From positions 1 to 24,383 of the forward strand of contig CAYJHQ010000036.1 of NCBI GenBank assembly GCA_964369775.1: DNA of 24,383 nucleotides, written 5' to 3'. A model generated the notes under the pieces. The model was not told the origin of the DNA, ran no database searches, and saw only the letters and a list, made by a program, of their open reading frames with translations. Position numbers and translations under genes: made by a program. Origin of the DNA: CAUPWF01 sp964369775 (GTDB lineage Bacteria > Bacillota > Clostridia > Lachnospirales > Lachnospiraceae). Positions 1-8,070 of the stretch are shown in pieces. Within the stretch, counting starts at the first letter, position 1; each line of letters opens with the position of its first letter.

Positions 1-142
1 CACAAGGGGAAAGAAGACCATACGGAGATCGTCCACAAGGAGAAAGAAGACCATATGGAGATCGTCCACAAGGAGAAAGAAGACCATACGGAGATCGTCC
101 ACAAGGAGAAAGAAGACCATACGGAGATCGTCCACAAGGAGA
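1..142 (+). repeat. 33-bp tandem repeat inside infB
   Basis: Four consecutive 33-base units begin at 1, 34, 67 and 100, and the first 10 bases of a fifth lie at 133-142. The array probably continues to the left of the window. Units differ only by single bases: GGGG for GGAG in the first, TATGG for TACGG in the second. Since 33 is a multiple of three, the infB frame reads an 11-residue unit, QGERRPYGDRP, and the other two forward frames also stay open. The near identity of units points to recent expansion or ongoing homogenisation. Confidence 0.95.
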
Positions 143-2174
143 TAGAAACAATAACTTTAGAAAAGATGGTAATGATAACTACAATAATCGTCGCGATGGT
201 GGTGGAAGAAGAGATGAAAGAAAACCAAATAGCGATGCACCGATTATAGCAGAACAAAAGCCAACAAGAACAAAAGCGAATAAGAATGACTACAGCAAAA
301 AGAAAGACTACCGTACAGGAAAAGATGGAGATGGTTTAGCAAAGAAGGGGCAAAAAGGTAAAAAGCAAGTTGCGCCAGTGCAAAGACCTCAAAAGAAAGA
401 AGTAAAGCAAGAAGAAAAAATCAAAATGATCACAATTCCAGAAATTCTTACAATTGGAGAATTAGCTGATAAAATGAAGATCGTACCTTCTGTAATTATT
501 AAGAAACTTTTCTTACAAGGTAAGATTGTAACTGTAAACCATGAAGTTGATTTTTCAATGGCAGAAGAAATCGCAATGGAATTTGAGATTCTATGTGAAA
601 GAGAAGTGGTTGTAGATGTTATAGAAGAGTTACTAAAAGAAGAGGATGAAGACGAAGGAACAATGGCGAAACGTCCACCAGTAGTATGTGTAATGGGGCA
701 CGTTGACCATGGTAAGACTTCACTTCTTGATGCGATTAGAAATACAAATGTTACAAATAGAGAAGCAGGTGGAATTACACAACACATCGGTGCTCATGTG
801 ACAAGAGTAGGGGAAGAAAAAATCACATTCCTTGATACACCAGGACATGAGGCATTTACAGCGATGAGAATGCGTGGAGCAAATGCAACAGATATCGCAA
901 TCTTAGTAGTTGCGGCAGATGATGGAGTAATGCCACAGACAATTGAGGCGATTAACCATGCAAAAGCTGCAAGTATCGAGATTATTGTAGCTGTTAACAA
1001 GATGGATAAACCAAGTGCAAATATGGATCGTGTAAAACAAGAACTTGCAGAGTACGAATTGATTCCAGAAGATTGGGGTGGAAGCACAATCTTTGCACCA
1101 GTATCAGCAAAGACTGGAGAAGGAATTGAAAACCTACTTGAAATGATAGTATTAACATCTGAGATTTTAGAATTAAAGGCAAATCCAGATCGTGTTGCGA
1201 GAGGACTTGTAATCGAGGCTGAGTTAGATAAAGGAAAAGGTTCTGTTGCGACAGTACTTGTACAAAAAGGAACACTTCGTATCGGTGATGCGATTGCAGC
1301 TGGTTCTGCATTTGGTAGAGTTCGAGCGATGATGGATGACAAAGGAAGAAGAATCAAAGAAGCAGGTCCATCTATTCCAGTAGAGATTTTAGGATTAAAT
1401 GATGTACCAAATGCAGGTGAAGTATTTGTAGCTTGTGATTCGGATAAAGAAGCTAGATCGTTTGCAGAGACATTTATTTCACAAAACCGTGTGAAGATGC
1501 TTGATGAGACAAAATCTAAGAGTATGTCATTAGATGATTTGTTTAGCCAGATTAAAGAAGGTAACTTAAAAGAATTACCTATTATCGTTAAGGCTGACGT
1601 ACAAGGTTCTGTTGAAGCTATGAAGCAAAGTTTGATTAAGTTATCGAATGAAGAAGTTGTTGTGAAAATAATTCACGGAGGAGTAGGAGCGATTAATGAG
1701 TCAGACGTTATTCTAGCCTCAGCATCAAATGCAATTATCATTGGATTTAACGTAAGACCAGATGTGCAAGCTAAAGATACAGCAGATAGAGAAGGCGTTG
1801 ATGTAAGACTTTACAAAGTAATCTATAGTGCGATTGAAGATGTAGAAGCAGCGATGAAAGGTATGCTTGATCCTGTATTTGAAGAGAAAGTAATCGGTCA
1901 TGCAGAAGTTCGTCAGACATTCAAAGCTTCAGGAATTGGAACAATTGCAGGTTCATACGTATTAGATGGAACATTTGAGAGAGGTTGCTCAGTGAGAGTA
2001 ACAAGAGATGGAGAATTGATTTACGATGGACCGCTTGCATCATTAAAGCGTTTCAAAGATGATGTAAAAGAGGTTAGAAGTGGATACGAGTGCGGTTTTG
2101 TATTTGAGAAATTCAACGATGTTAAAGAAGAAGACAAGGTTGAAGCATATAAAATGGTTGAGGTTCCACGTTAG
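1..2174 (+). CDS. infB: Translation initiation factor IF-2 (5' end missing)
   Basis: IF-2 is the GTPase that brings initiator tRNA to the small ribosomal subunit and promotes subunit joining. The reading frame is open from the left edge (first full codon at position 3), so the N-terminus lies outside; about 723 codons are visible. The first ~45 residues are Arg-rich repeats of QGERRPYGDRP, followed by a basic Lys/Asn/Arg-rich linker. The conserved part starts near position 430 with the IF2_N domain. The G domain shows G1 GHVDHGKT (696-719), then GGITQHIGA, DTPGHEAF, NKMDK and SAK, followed by the beta-barrel and C-terminal tRNA-binding domains. A GTG at 378 could be read as a start, but the upstream frame is open and has IF-2-like composition, so I treat it as internal. 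rbfA follows after 14 bases. Identification is certain; only the true start is unknown. Confidence 0.98.
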   Translation, partial: QGERRPYGDRPQGERRPYGDRPQGERRPYGDRPQGERRPYGDRPQGDRNNNFRKDGNDNYNNRRDGGGRRDERKPNSDAPIIAEQKPTRTKANKNDYSKKKDYRTGKDGDGLAKKGQKGKKQVAPVQRPQKKEVKQEEKIKMITIPEILTIGELADKMKIVPSVIIKKLFLQGKIVTVNHEVDFSMAEEIAMEFEILCEREVVVDVIEELLKEEDEDEGTMAKRPPVVCVMGHVDHGKTSLLDAIRNTNVTNREAGGITQHIGAHVTRVGEEKITFLDTPGHEAFTAMRMRGANATDIAILVVAADDGVMPQTIEAINHAKAASIEIIVAVNKMDKPSANMDRVKQELAEYELIPEDWGGSTIFAPVSAKTGEGIENLLEMIVLTSEILELKANPDRVARGLVIEAELDKGKGSVATVLVQKGTLRIGDAIAAGSAFGRVRAMMDDKGRRIKEAGPSIPVEILGLNDVPNAGEVFVACDSDKEARSFAETFISQNRVKMLDETKSKSMSLDDLFSQIKEGNLKELPIIVKADVQGSVEAMKQSLIKLSNEEVVVKIIHGGVGAINESDVILASASNAIIIGFNVRPDVQAKDTADREGVDVRLYKVIYSAIEDVEAAMKGMLDPVFEEKVIGHAEVRQTFKASGIGTIAGSYVLDGTFERGCSVRVTRDGELIYDGPLASLKRFKDDVKEVRSGYECGFVFEKFNDVKEEDKVEAYKMVEVPR

Positions 2175-2188
2175 AGAAAGGGAATAAT

Positions 2189-2545
2189 TTGAGAAAGAAT
2201 AGCATAAAAAACACAAGAGTTAATATGGAAGTGAAACGTGAGTTATGCAATATTTTAAGAGATGGAATCAAAGATCCAAGGGTATCTTCTATGACTACGA
2301 TTGTAGATGTAGAAGTTGCACCAGATCTAAAGACTTGCAAAGTTTTTATCAGTGTGTTAGGTGATGAAAAAGCTGCTGCAGATACCATTACAGGTTTAAA
2401 AAAGGCAGAAGGCTATGTAAAACGTGAGTTGGCGCGTAACTTAAATATGAGGAATACTCCACAGATTACCTTTGTACTAGATCAATCCATTGCTTATGGA
2501 GTTGAGATGTCAAAGAAGATTGCTGAATTAACAAAAGATTCGTAA
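2189..2545 (+). CDS. rbfA: Ribosome-binding factor A
   Basis: RbfA is a small KH-fold protein that binds the 30S subunit and helps mature the 5' end of 16S rRNA. The 118-residue product has the family's opening (RKNSIKNTRVNMEVKREL), the DGIKDPRVS segment and the VEVAPDLKTCKVFISVLG strand region. The length is typical. The start is TTG at 2189; an AGAAAGGGA ribosome binding site lies at 2175-2182, and no earlier in-frame ATG fits. It lies 14 bases after infB, the usual infB-rbfA pairing, so it is presumably co-transcribed and co-regulated with IF-2. Confidence 0.96.
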   Translation: MRKNSIKNTRVNMEVKRELCNILRDGIKDPRVSSMTTIVDVEVAPDLKTCKVFISVLGDEKAAADTITGLKKAEGYVKRELARNLNMRNTPQITFVLDQSIAYGVEMSKKIAELTKDS

Positions 2546-2593
2546 GAAAACTGTGGTAGATGAAACATTTGTTTAGATAAAGGAGGTCGGCTT

Positions 2594-3538
2594 ATGAATA
2601 TTAATTCGGTTATTACTAATGCAAATAGTATAGCAATTAGCGGTCATGTTAGACCAGATGGGGATTGTGTCGGTTCTTGTCTAGGATTATATAACTATAT
2701 AAAAACTTGGTATAAAGATAAAAAAGTGGATGTTTTGCTAGATCCGATTGCTGAAAAATTTCAAATACTTAAAAGAGCAGATGAAATCAAGCATGAATGT
2801 GACAAAGCTGCGAATTATGATACATTTATTTATTTAGATTGTGGAGATCCAGATCGTATAGGATGTGGAAGTGAACTTTATAATAATGTGAAAGAAGTAT
2901 ATTGTATTGACCACCATATCAGTAACAAATTAGTAGGGGAACACGTCTATATTAGACATGATGCAAGCTCTACTTCAGAGCTTGTATACGAACTACTAGA
3001 TAAAGATAAGATTACTAAAGAGATTGCGGAGTGCCTCTTTGTAGGGATTGTCCATGATACTGGTGTATTTCAGTATTCAAACACCAGTGGAGCGACATTG
3101 CATGCGGTGCAAGAATTGAAAAAGACAGGAATCGATAGCACTTTATTAATAGAAGATACATTCTATGTGAAAACTTATGAACAAAATCAGATATTAGGAA
3201 GAGCATTAATCGAAAGTATACGTCTGCTAGATAATTGCTGTATCGCTTCGGTAATCACTAAAAAGCAGATGGATTTTTACGGTGTAACACCTCTTGATTT
3301 AGATGGTGTTGTCAGTATTTTAAAGCAGACAAAAGATATAGATGTAGCGATTTTAATTTATGAGTTAACACCTCATGAGTTCAAAGTGAGCCTTCGTGCC
3401 AGTGATCGTATAGATGTGAGCGCAATAGCATCTTACTACGGTGGCGGTGGTCATAAAAAGGCTGCGGGATGTACAGTTCAAGGAACAGCACACGATGTGT
3501 TGTCTAATATATTAAAACAAATAGAAAAGCAGTTATAA
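2594..3538 (+). CDS. nrnA: DHH-family phosphoesterase (NrnA-type oligoribonuclease / pAp phosphatase)
   Basis: Members of this family degrade very short RNA oligonucleotides and, in several species, dephosphorylate 3'-phosphoadenosine 5'-phosphate. The 314-residue product has the DHH domain motifs in order: HVRPDGDCVGS near residues 18-28, an LDCGD motif, and the signature D106-H107-H108. The C-terminal DHHA1 substrate-binding motif GGGGHKKAAG is near the end. These metal-binding residues are all intact. A strong AGGAGGT site at 2581-2587 supports the ATG start. The gene sits between rbfA and truB, the usual place in Firmicutes. The family is certain; the balance between oligoribonuclease and pAp phosphatase activity cannot be read from sequence, and cyclic dinucleotide breakdown is a family alternative. 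Confidence 0.93.
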   Translation: MNINSVITNANSIAISGHVRPDGDCVGSCLGLYNYIKTWYKDKKVDVLLDPIAEKFQILKRADEIKHECDKAANYDTFIYLDCGDPDRIGCGSELYNNVKEVYCIDHHISNKLVGEHVYIRHDASSTSELVYELLDKDKITKEIAECLFVGIVHDTGVFQYSNTSGATLHAVQELKKTGIDSTLLIEDTFYVKTYEQNQILGRALIESIRLLDNCCIASVITKKQMDFYGVTPLDLDGVVSILKQTKDIDVAILIYELTPHEFKVSLRASDRIDVSAIASYYGGGGHKKAAGCTVQGTAHDVLSNILKQIEKQL

Positions 3539-3547
3539 AGGTTCATT

Positions 3548-4468
3548 ATGATAAATGGAGTAATTAATATAAAAAAAGAGAGAGGCTACACCTCTCATGA
3601 TGTGGTTGCAAAACTGCGTGGTATTTTAAAGCAAAAAAAGATTGGTCATACAGGGACTTTGGATCCAGATGCGACAGGTGTGTTGCCAGTATGCCTTGGG
3701 AAAGCCACAAAACTCTGTGATATGCTAACTGAAAAGGATAAGACATACGAGACTGAACTACTGCTAGGCATGGAGACTGATACTCAAGATATCACTGGGA
3801 AAGTGATGAAAGAGGGGGATTGGACCAAGCTAACAAAGGAAGTGGTGACAGAATGTATCAAAGGGTTTTTAGGAGAAAGTGATCAAATTCCTCCCATGTA
3901 CTCAGCCCTCAAAGTGAATGGGAAAAAGTTGTACGAGCTAGCAAGAGAAGGCAAAGTCATCGAACGACAGCCTAGGAAAATCCAGATATCAGAAATTGAG
4001 ATTTTAGAGGTGGATTTGCCAGTTGTAAAAATAAGAATCACTTGCAGTAAGGGGACTTATATTCGAACAATTTGTCATGATATAGGAGAAAAATTACAGT
4101 GTTGTGGTTGTATGAAATCATTAACTCGTACGAGAGTAAGTCAATTTTTAATAGAAAATAGTTTTACATTAAAGGAAGTGCAGCAAATGAGAGATGAAAA
4201 TTGTCTAGAAAAAGCAATAATTCCGCTTGATGAGATGTGGCCTGAATATAAAGTGTATATCTTGCCAAAAAGTCAGGATCGATTTGGGATTAATGGAAAT
4301 AATATCACTTGTGAAAAGATAAAGACGGAAGTACTATGGCAACAAGATGAGTCTATTCGTGTGTATGGAAGCGAGTTAGATTTCATTGGTATCTATAAAT
4401 ATGATAAAGAGAGCGCTATATTAAAAATAGAAAAAATGTTTTATGATCCAGAAGAAAAGAAGGAGTAA
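3548..4468 (+). CDS. truB: tRNA pseudouridine-55 synthase TruB
   Basis: TruB converts uridine 55 in the T-loop of tRNAs to pseudouridine. The 306-residue product begins with the family's GVINIKKERGYTSHDVV segment and carries the catalytic motif GTLDPDATGVLP, in which Asp39 is the expected nucleophile. The conserved KGTYIRTICHDIGEKL segment lies around residues 175-190. The last ~75 residues are less conserved and would correspond to the small C-terminal RNA-binding extension. The start is 9 bases after nrnA, with AAAGG directly upstream of the ATG. The stop is 3 bases before ribF, so truB and ribF are probably translationally coupled. Confidence 0.96.
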   Translation: MINGVINIKKERGYTSHDVVAKLRGILKQKKIGHTGTLDPDATGVLPVCLGKATKLCDMLTEKDKTYETELLLGMETDTQDITGKVMKEGDWTKLTKEVVTECIKGFLGESDQIPPMYSALKVNGKKLYELAREGKVIERQPRKIQISEIEILEVDLPVVKIRITCSKGTYIRTICHDIGEKLQCCGCMKSLTRTRVSQFLIENSFTLKEVQQMRDENCLEKAIIPLDEMWPEYKVYILPKSQDRFGINGNNITCEKIKTEVLWQQDESIRVYGSELDFIGIYKYDKESAILKIEKMFYDPEEKKE

Positions 4469-4471
4469 CAC

Positions 4472-5389
4472 ATGAAGTATTATAACCATATTGAGGATTA
4501 CAATGATACAAAACCGGCAGTAGTAACCCTTGGTAAATTTGATGGTCTTCATAGAGGGCATCAAAAGTTAATTGATTGTGTTACGAAGCAAGATGAAAGT
4601 CTTGTACGCATTGTATGTGCCTTTGACATGCAAGAGTTTAATAAATCTTTAGGGCAAGACCAGCAGTATCTTATGATAGGTGATGAGAAGCAACACTTTT
4701 TAGCAGAGTCAGTAGATGTCCTAGTGGAATGTGAGTTTACAAATAAGTTACAACAGATGAGTGTAGAAGAATTTGTAGAGACGATATTGGTGAAGGCCTT
4801 TCACGCAAAAGTAATTGTAGTGGGAGAAGAATTTCGCTTTGGTTATCAAAAAAAGGGAGATACAAAACTTTTACAGTTATTTGGGGAAAAGCTAGGGTTT
4901 AAAGTGATTGTAGTAGAAAGAGAATATGATGGATTAGAAAAAATCAGTAGCTCTACAATCAAAGATAAGATAAAAAAGGGAAAGTTGGATGAAGCCAATG
5001 AATTATTGGGGTATCCCTATTTCCTAGAAGGAAAGGTAGAATCAGGAAGGCAGCTTGGTAGAACCCTTGGTTTTCCGACGATGAATATCTATCCTAAAGA
5101 ATATAAGGTGCTTCCACCAAGTGGGGTATACATATGTTACGTATTTCTAGATGGAATAAAGATGGAAGGTATTGTAAATATTGGAGTAAAACCCACTATT
5201 TCAAAAGAGCCGATTATGACTGCAGAGGTGCACGTATTTAATTTTAACCAAGATAGGTATGGAAGCAATATAAAGGTCGAATTTATCTGTTTTTTACGAG
5301 GTGAACAAAAGTTTGAATCAGTGGAGATTTTGAAACAACGTGTCCACCAAGACATGAAAACAGCTATTTCATTTTTTGACAAAGATTAA
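4472..5389 (+). CDS. ribF: Bifunctional riboflavin kinase / FAD synthetase
   Basis: RibF phosphorylates riboflavin to FMN and then adenylates it to FAD. The N-terminal nucleotidyl-transferase half (about residues 1-180) shows the GKFDGLHRGHQ motif with its H-x-G-H signature and later an ISSSTIKDKIKKG motif. The C-terminal flavokinase half (about 185-305) shows GRQLGRTLGFPTMNI and the GIVNIGVKPT motif. At 305 residues it has the normal bifunctional length. It is the last gene of the tightly spaced rbfA-nrnA-truB-ribF run. rpsO follows after 135 bases, with a promoter of its own that starts just beyond the ribF stop. Confidence 0.96.
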   Translation: MKYYNHIEDYNDTKPAVVTLGKFDGLHRGHQKLIDCVTKQDESLVRIVCAFDMQEFNKSLGQDQQYLMIGDEKQHFLAESVDVLVECEFTNKLQQMSVEEFVETILVKAFHAKVIVVGEEFRFGYQKKGDTKLLQLFGEKLGFKVIVVEREYDGLEKISSSTIKDKIKKGKLDEANELLGYPYFLEGKVESGRQLGRTLGFPTMNIYPKEYKVLPPSGVYICYVFLDGIKMEGIVNIGVKPTISKEPIMTAEVHVFNFNQDRYGSNIKVEFICFLRGEQKFESVEILKQRVHQDMKTAISFFDKD

Positions 5390-5399
5390 GGAAATTCTA

Positions 5400-5428
5400 T
5401 TTACTTTACTAAGTGTCTATGCTATAAT
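5400..5428 (+). promoter_or_regulatory. Sigma-A-type promoter for rpsO
   Basis: A perfect TATAAT (-10) lies at 5423-5428, preceded by TG at 5420-5421, making an extended -10. A TTTACT -35-like hexamer sits at 5400-5405 with a 17-base spacer. Transcription would start near 5435 and leave a leader of about 90 bases before rpsO. The match is by eye, not by a scoring model. Confidence 0.7.
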
Positions 5429-5445
5429 TCACTGGTAGTAAAGAA

Positions 5446-5489
5446 CCTGCATTCGGTAAATGGTACTCCAACCATTACTTGATGTTAGG
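5446..5489 (+). promoter_or_regulatory. Structured rpsO leader, candidate S15 autoregulatory element
   Basis: The leader can fold into one long two-part hairpin. The outer stem pairs 5446-5453 with 5481-5489, with one bulged T and one G-U pair. The inner stem pairs 5456-5464 with 5471-5478 around the loop ACTCCA, with one bulged A. The ribosome binding site at 5511-5516 lies 22 bases further on, beyond an A-rich stretch. S15 is known to repress its own mRNA through leader structures in several bacterial groups. The fold is seen; S15 binding is inference. Confidence 0.5.
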
Positions 5490-5524
5490 CAATTAAAAAA
5501 AAGTAATTTTAGGAGGATTTGAAG

Positions 5525-5791
5525 ATGATTTCAAGTGAAAAGAAACAAGCAATTATTGCAGAGTACGGAAGAAGTGAAGGAGATACTGGATCTCCAGAAG
5601 TACAAGTAGCTATTTTAACAGCAAGAATTAATGAGTTAACAGGACACTTTAAAGCAAACCCAAAAGATCACCACTCAAGAAGAGGTTTATTGAAGATGGT
5701 AGGTCAAAGAAGAGGTTTACTTGCTTATCTTAAGAAAAAGGATATTGAGAGATATCGTTCTCTAATTGAAAGATTAGGACTTAGAAAATAG
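5525..5791 (+). CDS. rpsO: 30S ribosomal protein S15
   Basis: S15 is a primary 16S rRNA binding protein of the small subunit platform. The 88-residue product has the family's features: the GRSEGDTGSPEVQ segment, the KDHHSRRGLL motif that contacts rRNA helices, and the C-terminal LIERLGLRK. The ATG at 5525 is chosen over an in-frame TTG at 5519, because AGGAGG at 5511-5516 lies 8 bases before the ATG and only 2 before the TTG, and because the resulting N-terminus (MISSEKKQAII) matches the family. It has its own promoter and leader and is followed by a hairpin and then pnp, the conserved rpsO-pnp pairing. Confidence 0.97.
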   Translation: MISSEKKQAIIAEYGRSEGDTGSPEVQVAILTARINELTGHFKANPKDHHSRRGLLKMVGQRRGLLAYLKKKDIERYRSLIERLGLRK

Positions 5792-5798
5792 TGAAGTT

Positions 5799-5833
5799 AA
5801 AAGTGAGAGCGCAATGTCGTTCTCACTTTTCTG
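5799..5833 (+). terminator. Hairpin between rpsO and pnp
   Basis: Bases 5799-5811 pair with 5818-5830 (13 pairs, including one G-T) around the loop CAATGT. The 3' arm ends in TTTT and is followed by CTGTGT, so the T-tract is short. It can act as a partial terminator or as an RNase processing site between rpsO and pnp, as is known for this junction in enterobacteria. Which role applies here is not visible from sequence. Confidence 0.6.
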
Positions 5834-5880
5834 TGTAGAAATTTTTGCACGATAAAAGTTAATGATAAGAGGAGAAAACA

Positions 5881-7974
5881 ATGTTTAAAAAGTTTGAGAT
5901 GGAATTGGCGGGAAGAACTCTACGTGTAGATGTTGATAGAGTTGGCGCACAAGCAAACGGCGCAGTGTTGATGCATTACGGCGAAACTGTAGTTTTATCT
6001 ACAGCAACTGCAGCTGAGAAACCACGAGATGGAATTGACTTTTTCCCACTTAGTGTAGAGTATAATGAAAAGCTTTATGCAGTTGGAAAGATTCCAGGTG
6101 GATTTAATAAAAGAGAAGGAAAAGCATCTGAAAATGCGGTATTGACTTGCCGTGTAATCGACAGACCGATGCGTCCACTATTTAAGAAAGATTACAGAAA
6201 CGAAGTGACTTTAGAGAACTTAGTAATGTCTGTGGATCAAGATTGTAGCCCAGAGCTTACAGCGATGATTGGTTCAGCGATTGCAACATCAATTTCAGAT
6301 ATTCCATTTGATGGTCCAGTTGCAACAACACAAGTAGGATTAGTTGATGGGGAGTTTGTATTTAACCCAACTGCTGCACAAAAGGCAGCTTCTGATTTAC
6401 AACTTACTGTAGCATCTACAAAAGAAAAGATTGCTATGATCGAAGCTGGAGCAAATGAAGTAGAAGAGAACAAGATGCTTGAAGCGATTTTTGCAGCACA
6501 TGATATGAATCAAACAGTGATTACATTTATCGAAGAAATCGTAGCAGAGTGCGGTAAAGAGAAGCATTCATATGTAAGTTTTGCAGTGCCAGAAGAAATT
6601 TTTGATGCTATGAAAGCAGTAGTAACACCAGAAGAGATGGAAGTTGCTGTATTTACAGATGAGAAACAAGTACGAGAAGAAAATATTCGCGTAATAAAAG
6701 GAAAGATGGAAGAAGCTTTTGCTGATAATGAAGAATATCTAGGGAAATTAGATGAGGCATTATATCAGTACCAAAAGAAGGTTGTTCGTAAGATGATCTT
6801 AAAAGACAAGAAGCGTCCAGATGGAAGAGCGATTGATCAAGTGAGAAGATTAGCTGCAGAGGTTGATTTATTACCAAGAGTTCACGGTTCTGCTATGTTT
6901 ACAAGAGGGCAAACTCAAATCTGTACAATTACAACACTTGCACCACTTTCAGAAGCACAAAGAATTGATGGATTAGATGAGGCAGAGACATCGAAGAGAT
7001 ATATGCACCACTATAACTTCCCATCATATTCTGTAGGAGAGACAAGACCTTCAAGAGGTCCAGGAAGAAGAGAAATCGGTCACGGATCACTAGCAGAGAA
7101 AGCATTGATTCCTGTGCTTCCTACACCAGAAGAGTTCCCATATGCAATCAGAACAGTATCAGAGACATTTGAGTCAAACGGGTCTACTTCACAAGCCAGC
7201 GTGTGTGCGTCTAGTATGTCACTTATGGCTGCAGGAGTACCAATTAAACGTCCAGTAGCAGGGATTTCAGCTGGATTAGTAACTGGACAAACAGAAGACG
7301 ATTACATCGTATTAACAGATATCCAAGGATTAGAAGATTTCTTTGGAGACATGGACTTTAAAGTTGCAGGTACAGATAAAGGGATTACAGCAATTCAGAT
7401 GGATATTAAGATTCATGGATTGACAAAACAATTAATCAGAGAAGCAATTGCAGTTACAAAGCAAGCGAGAACATTTATTCTTGATAGTGCGATGAACAAA
7501 GCAATCTGCTGCCCACGTGCTGAAGTAGGAACATATGCACCTAAGATCAGACAATTGTCAATTGACCCATCGAAGATTGGTGATGTTGTAGGACAAAGAG
7601 GAAAGACAATCAATACAATCATCGAGATGACAGGTGTGAAGATTGATATTACAGATGAAGGAATCGTTTCAGTAAGCGGTGTTGATAAAGCAAAGATCGA
7701 AGAAGCGATGAAGATTATCAAAACAATCACAGCAGACTTTGAAGAAGGACAAATCTTTGAAGGAAAAGTTGTAAGCATTAAAGAGTTCGGAGCATTCATT
7801 GAATTTGCACCAAGCAAAGAAGGAATGGTACACATTTCTAAGATAAGCAAAGAAAGAATCAAACAGGTGGAAGATGTGTTGACACTTGGAGACGTAGTAA
7901 AAGTTGTTTGCCTTGGAAAAGATAAGATGGGCAGAATTAGCTTCAGTATGAAAGATGTAGAAGAAAATAATTAA
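5881..7974 (+). CDS. pnp: Polynucleotide phosphorylase
   Basis: PNPase is the phosphorolytic 3'-5' exoribonuclease that degrades mRNA and also acts in RNA quality control. The 697-residue protein shows the full architecture: a first RNase PH-like domain (about 1-140), a helical linker, a second RNase PH domain (about 320-530) with FTRGQTQ, GPGRREIGHG and the acidic DIQGLEDFFGDMDFKVAGT segment of the active site, a KH domain (about 557-617, with VVGQRGKTI) and an S1 RNA-binding domain (about 623-690, with GKVVSIKEFGAFIEF). The ATG at 5881 has AGGAG at 5870-5874. The gene follows rpsO and ends before a strong terminator. Confidence 0.98.
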   Translation: MFKKFEMELAGRTLRVDVDRVGAQANGAVLMHYGETVVLSTATAAEKPRDGIDFFPLSVEYNEKLYAVGKIPGGFNKREGKASENAVLTCRVIDRPMRPLFKKDYRNEVTLENLVMSVDQDCSPELTAMIGSAIATSISDIPFDGPVATTQVGLVDGEFVFNPTAAQKAASDLQLTVASTKEKIAMIEAGANEVEENKMLEAIFAAHDMNQTVITFIEEIVAECGKEKHSYVSFAVPEEIFDAMKAVVTPEEMEVAVFTDEKQVREENIRVIKGKMEEAFADNEEYLGKLDEALYQYQKKVVRKMILKDKKRPDGRAIDQVRRLAAEVDLLPRVHGSAMFTRGQTQICTITTLAPLSEAQRIDGLDEAETSKRYMHHYNFPSYSVGETRPSRGPGRREIGHGSLAEKALIPVLPTPEEFPYAIRTVSETFESNGSTSQASVCASSMSLMAAGVPIKRPVAGISAGLVTGQTEDDYIVLTDIQGLEDFFGDMDFKVAGTDKGITAIQMDIKIHGLTKQLIREAIAVTKQARTFILDSAMNKAICCPRAEVGTYAPKIRQLSIDPSKIGDVVGQRGKTINTIIEMTGVKIDITDEGIVSVSGVDKAKIEEAMKIIKTITADFEEGQIFEGKVVSIKEFGAFIEFAPSKEGMVHISKISKERIKQVEDVLTLGDVVKVVCLGKDKMGRISFSMKDVEENN

Positions 7975-7986
7975 TGACTCTATAGA

Positions 7987-8020
7987 AAGAGCGTAAGACG
8001 AAAAGTCTTACGCTCTTTTT
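7987..8020 (+). terminator. Intrinsic terminator after pnp
   Basis: A perfect 13-bp stem (7987-7999 with 8005-8017) surrounds the five-base loop GAAAA and ends in a run of five T. This is the cleanest intrinsic terminator in the window. It separates the translation/RNA block from the spoIIIA operon. Confidence 0.92.
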
Positions 8021-8049
8021 GTTCTAATCCATAGACTTGTACATATATT
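8021..8049 (+). promoter_or_regulatory. Candidate sigma-E-type promoter for spoIIIA
   Basis: Only 50 bases separate the pnp terminator from spoIIIAA. They contain CATATATT at 8042-8049, which fits the CATA-NNN-T shape of sigma-E -10 elements. About 13-15 bases upstream is a weak -35-like GTTCTAAT (8021-8028). In Bacillus the spoIIIA operon is read by mother-cell sigma-E. The spacing would put the transcription start almost at the ribosome binding site (about 8056), which weakens the case. Confidence 0.35.
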
Positions 8050-8070
8050 ATTTTAAGAGGTGATTAAGGT

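Noticed and set aside
1..142. CRISPR array
   Set aside because: Units are directly adjacent without spacers and are coding.
55..249. A 64-codon forward frame across the tandem repeat, reading MEIVHKEKEDHTE units
   Set aside because: It is a frame shadow of the 33-bp repeat within infB; the infB frame is open through it and continues into the conserved protein.
378..380. GTG as the start of infB or of a shorter IF-2 form
   Set aside because: There is no convincing ribosome binding site, and the upstream frame is open with IF-2-like basic sequence. A shorter isoform remains possible but is unsupported.
794..1357. A 187-codon reverse-strand frame inside infB
   Set aside because: It lies opposite the conserved IF-2 GTPase domain, has no ribosome binding site, and has the Ser/Ile-rich composition typical of antisense shadows.
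5834..5870. Possible promoter for pnp (TTGCAC, GATAAA)
   Set aside because: The hexamers are in the wrong order or spacing for a sigma-A promoter.
7413..7862. A 149-codon reverse-strand frame inside pnp
   Set aside because: It is antisense to the KH and S1 domains of pnp, with no ribosome binding site or recognisable motif.
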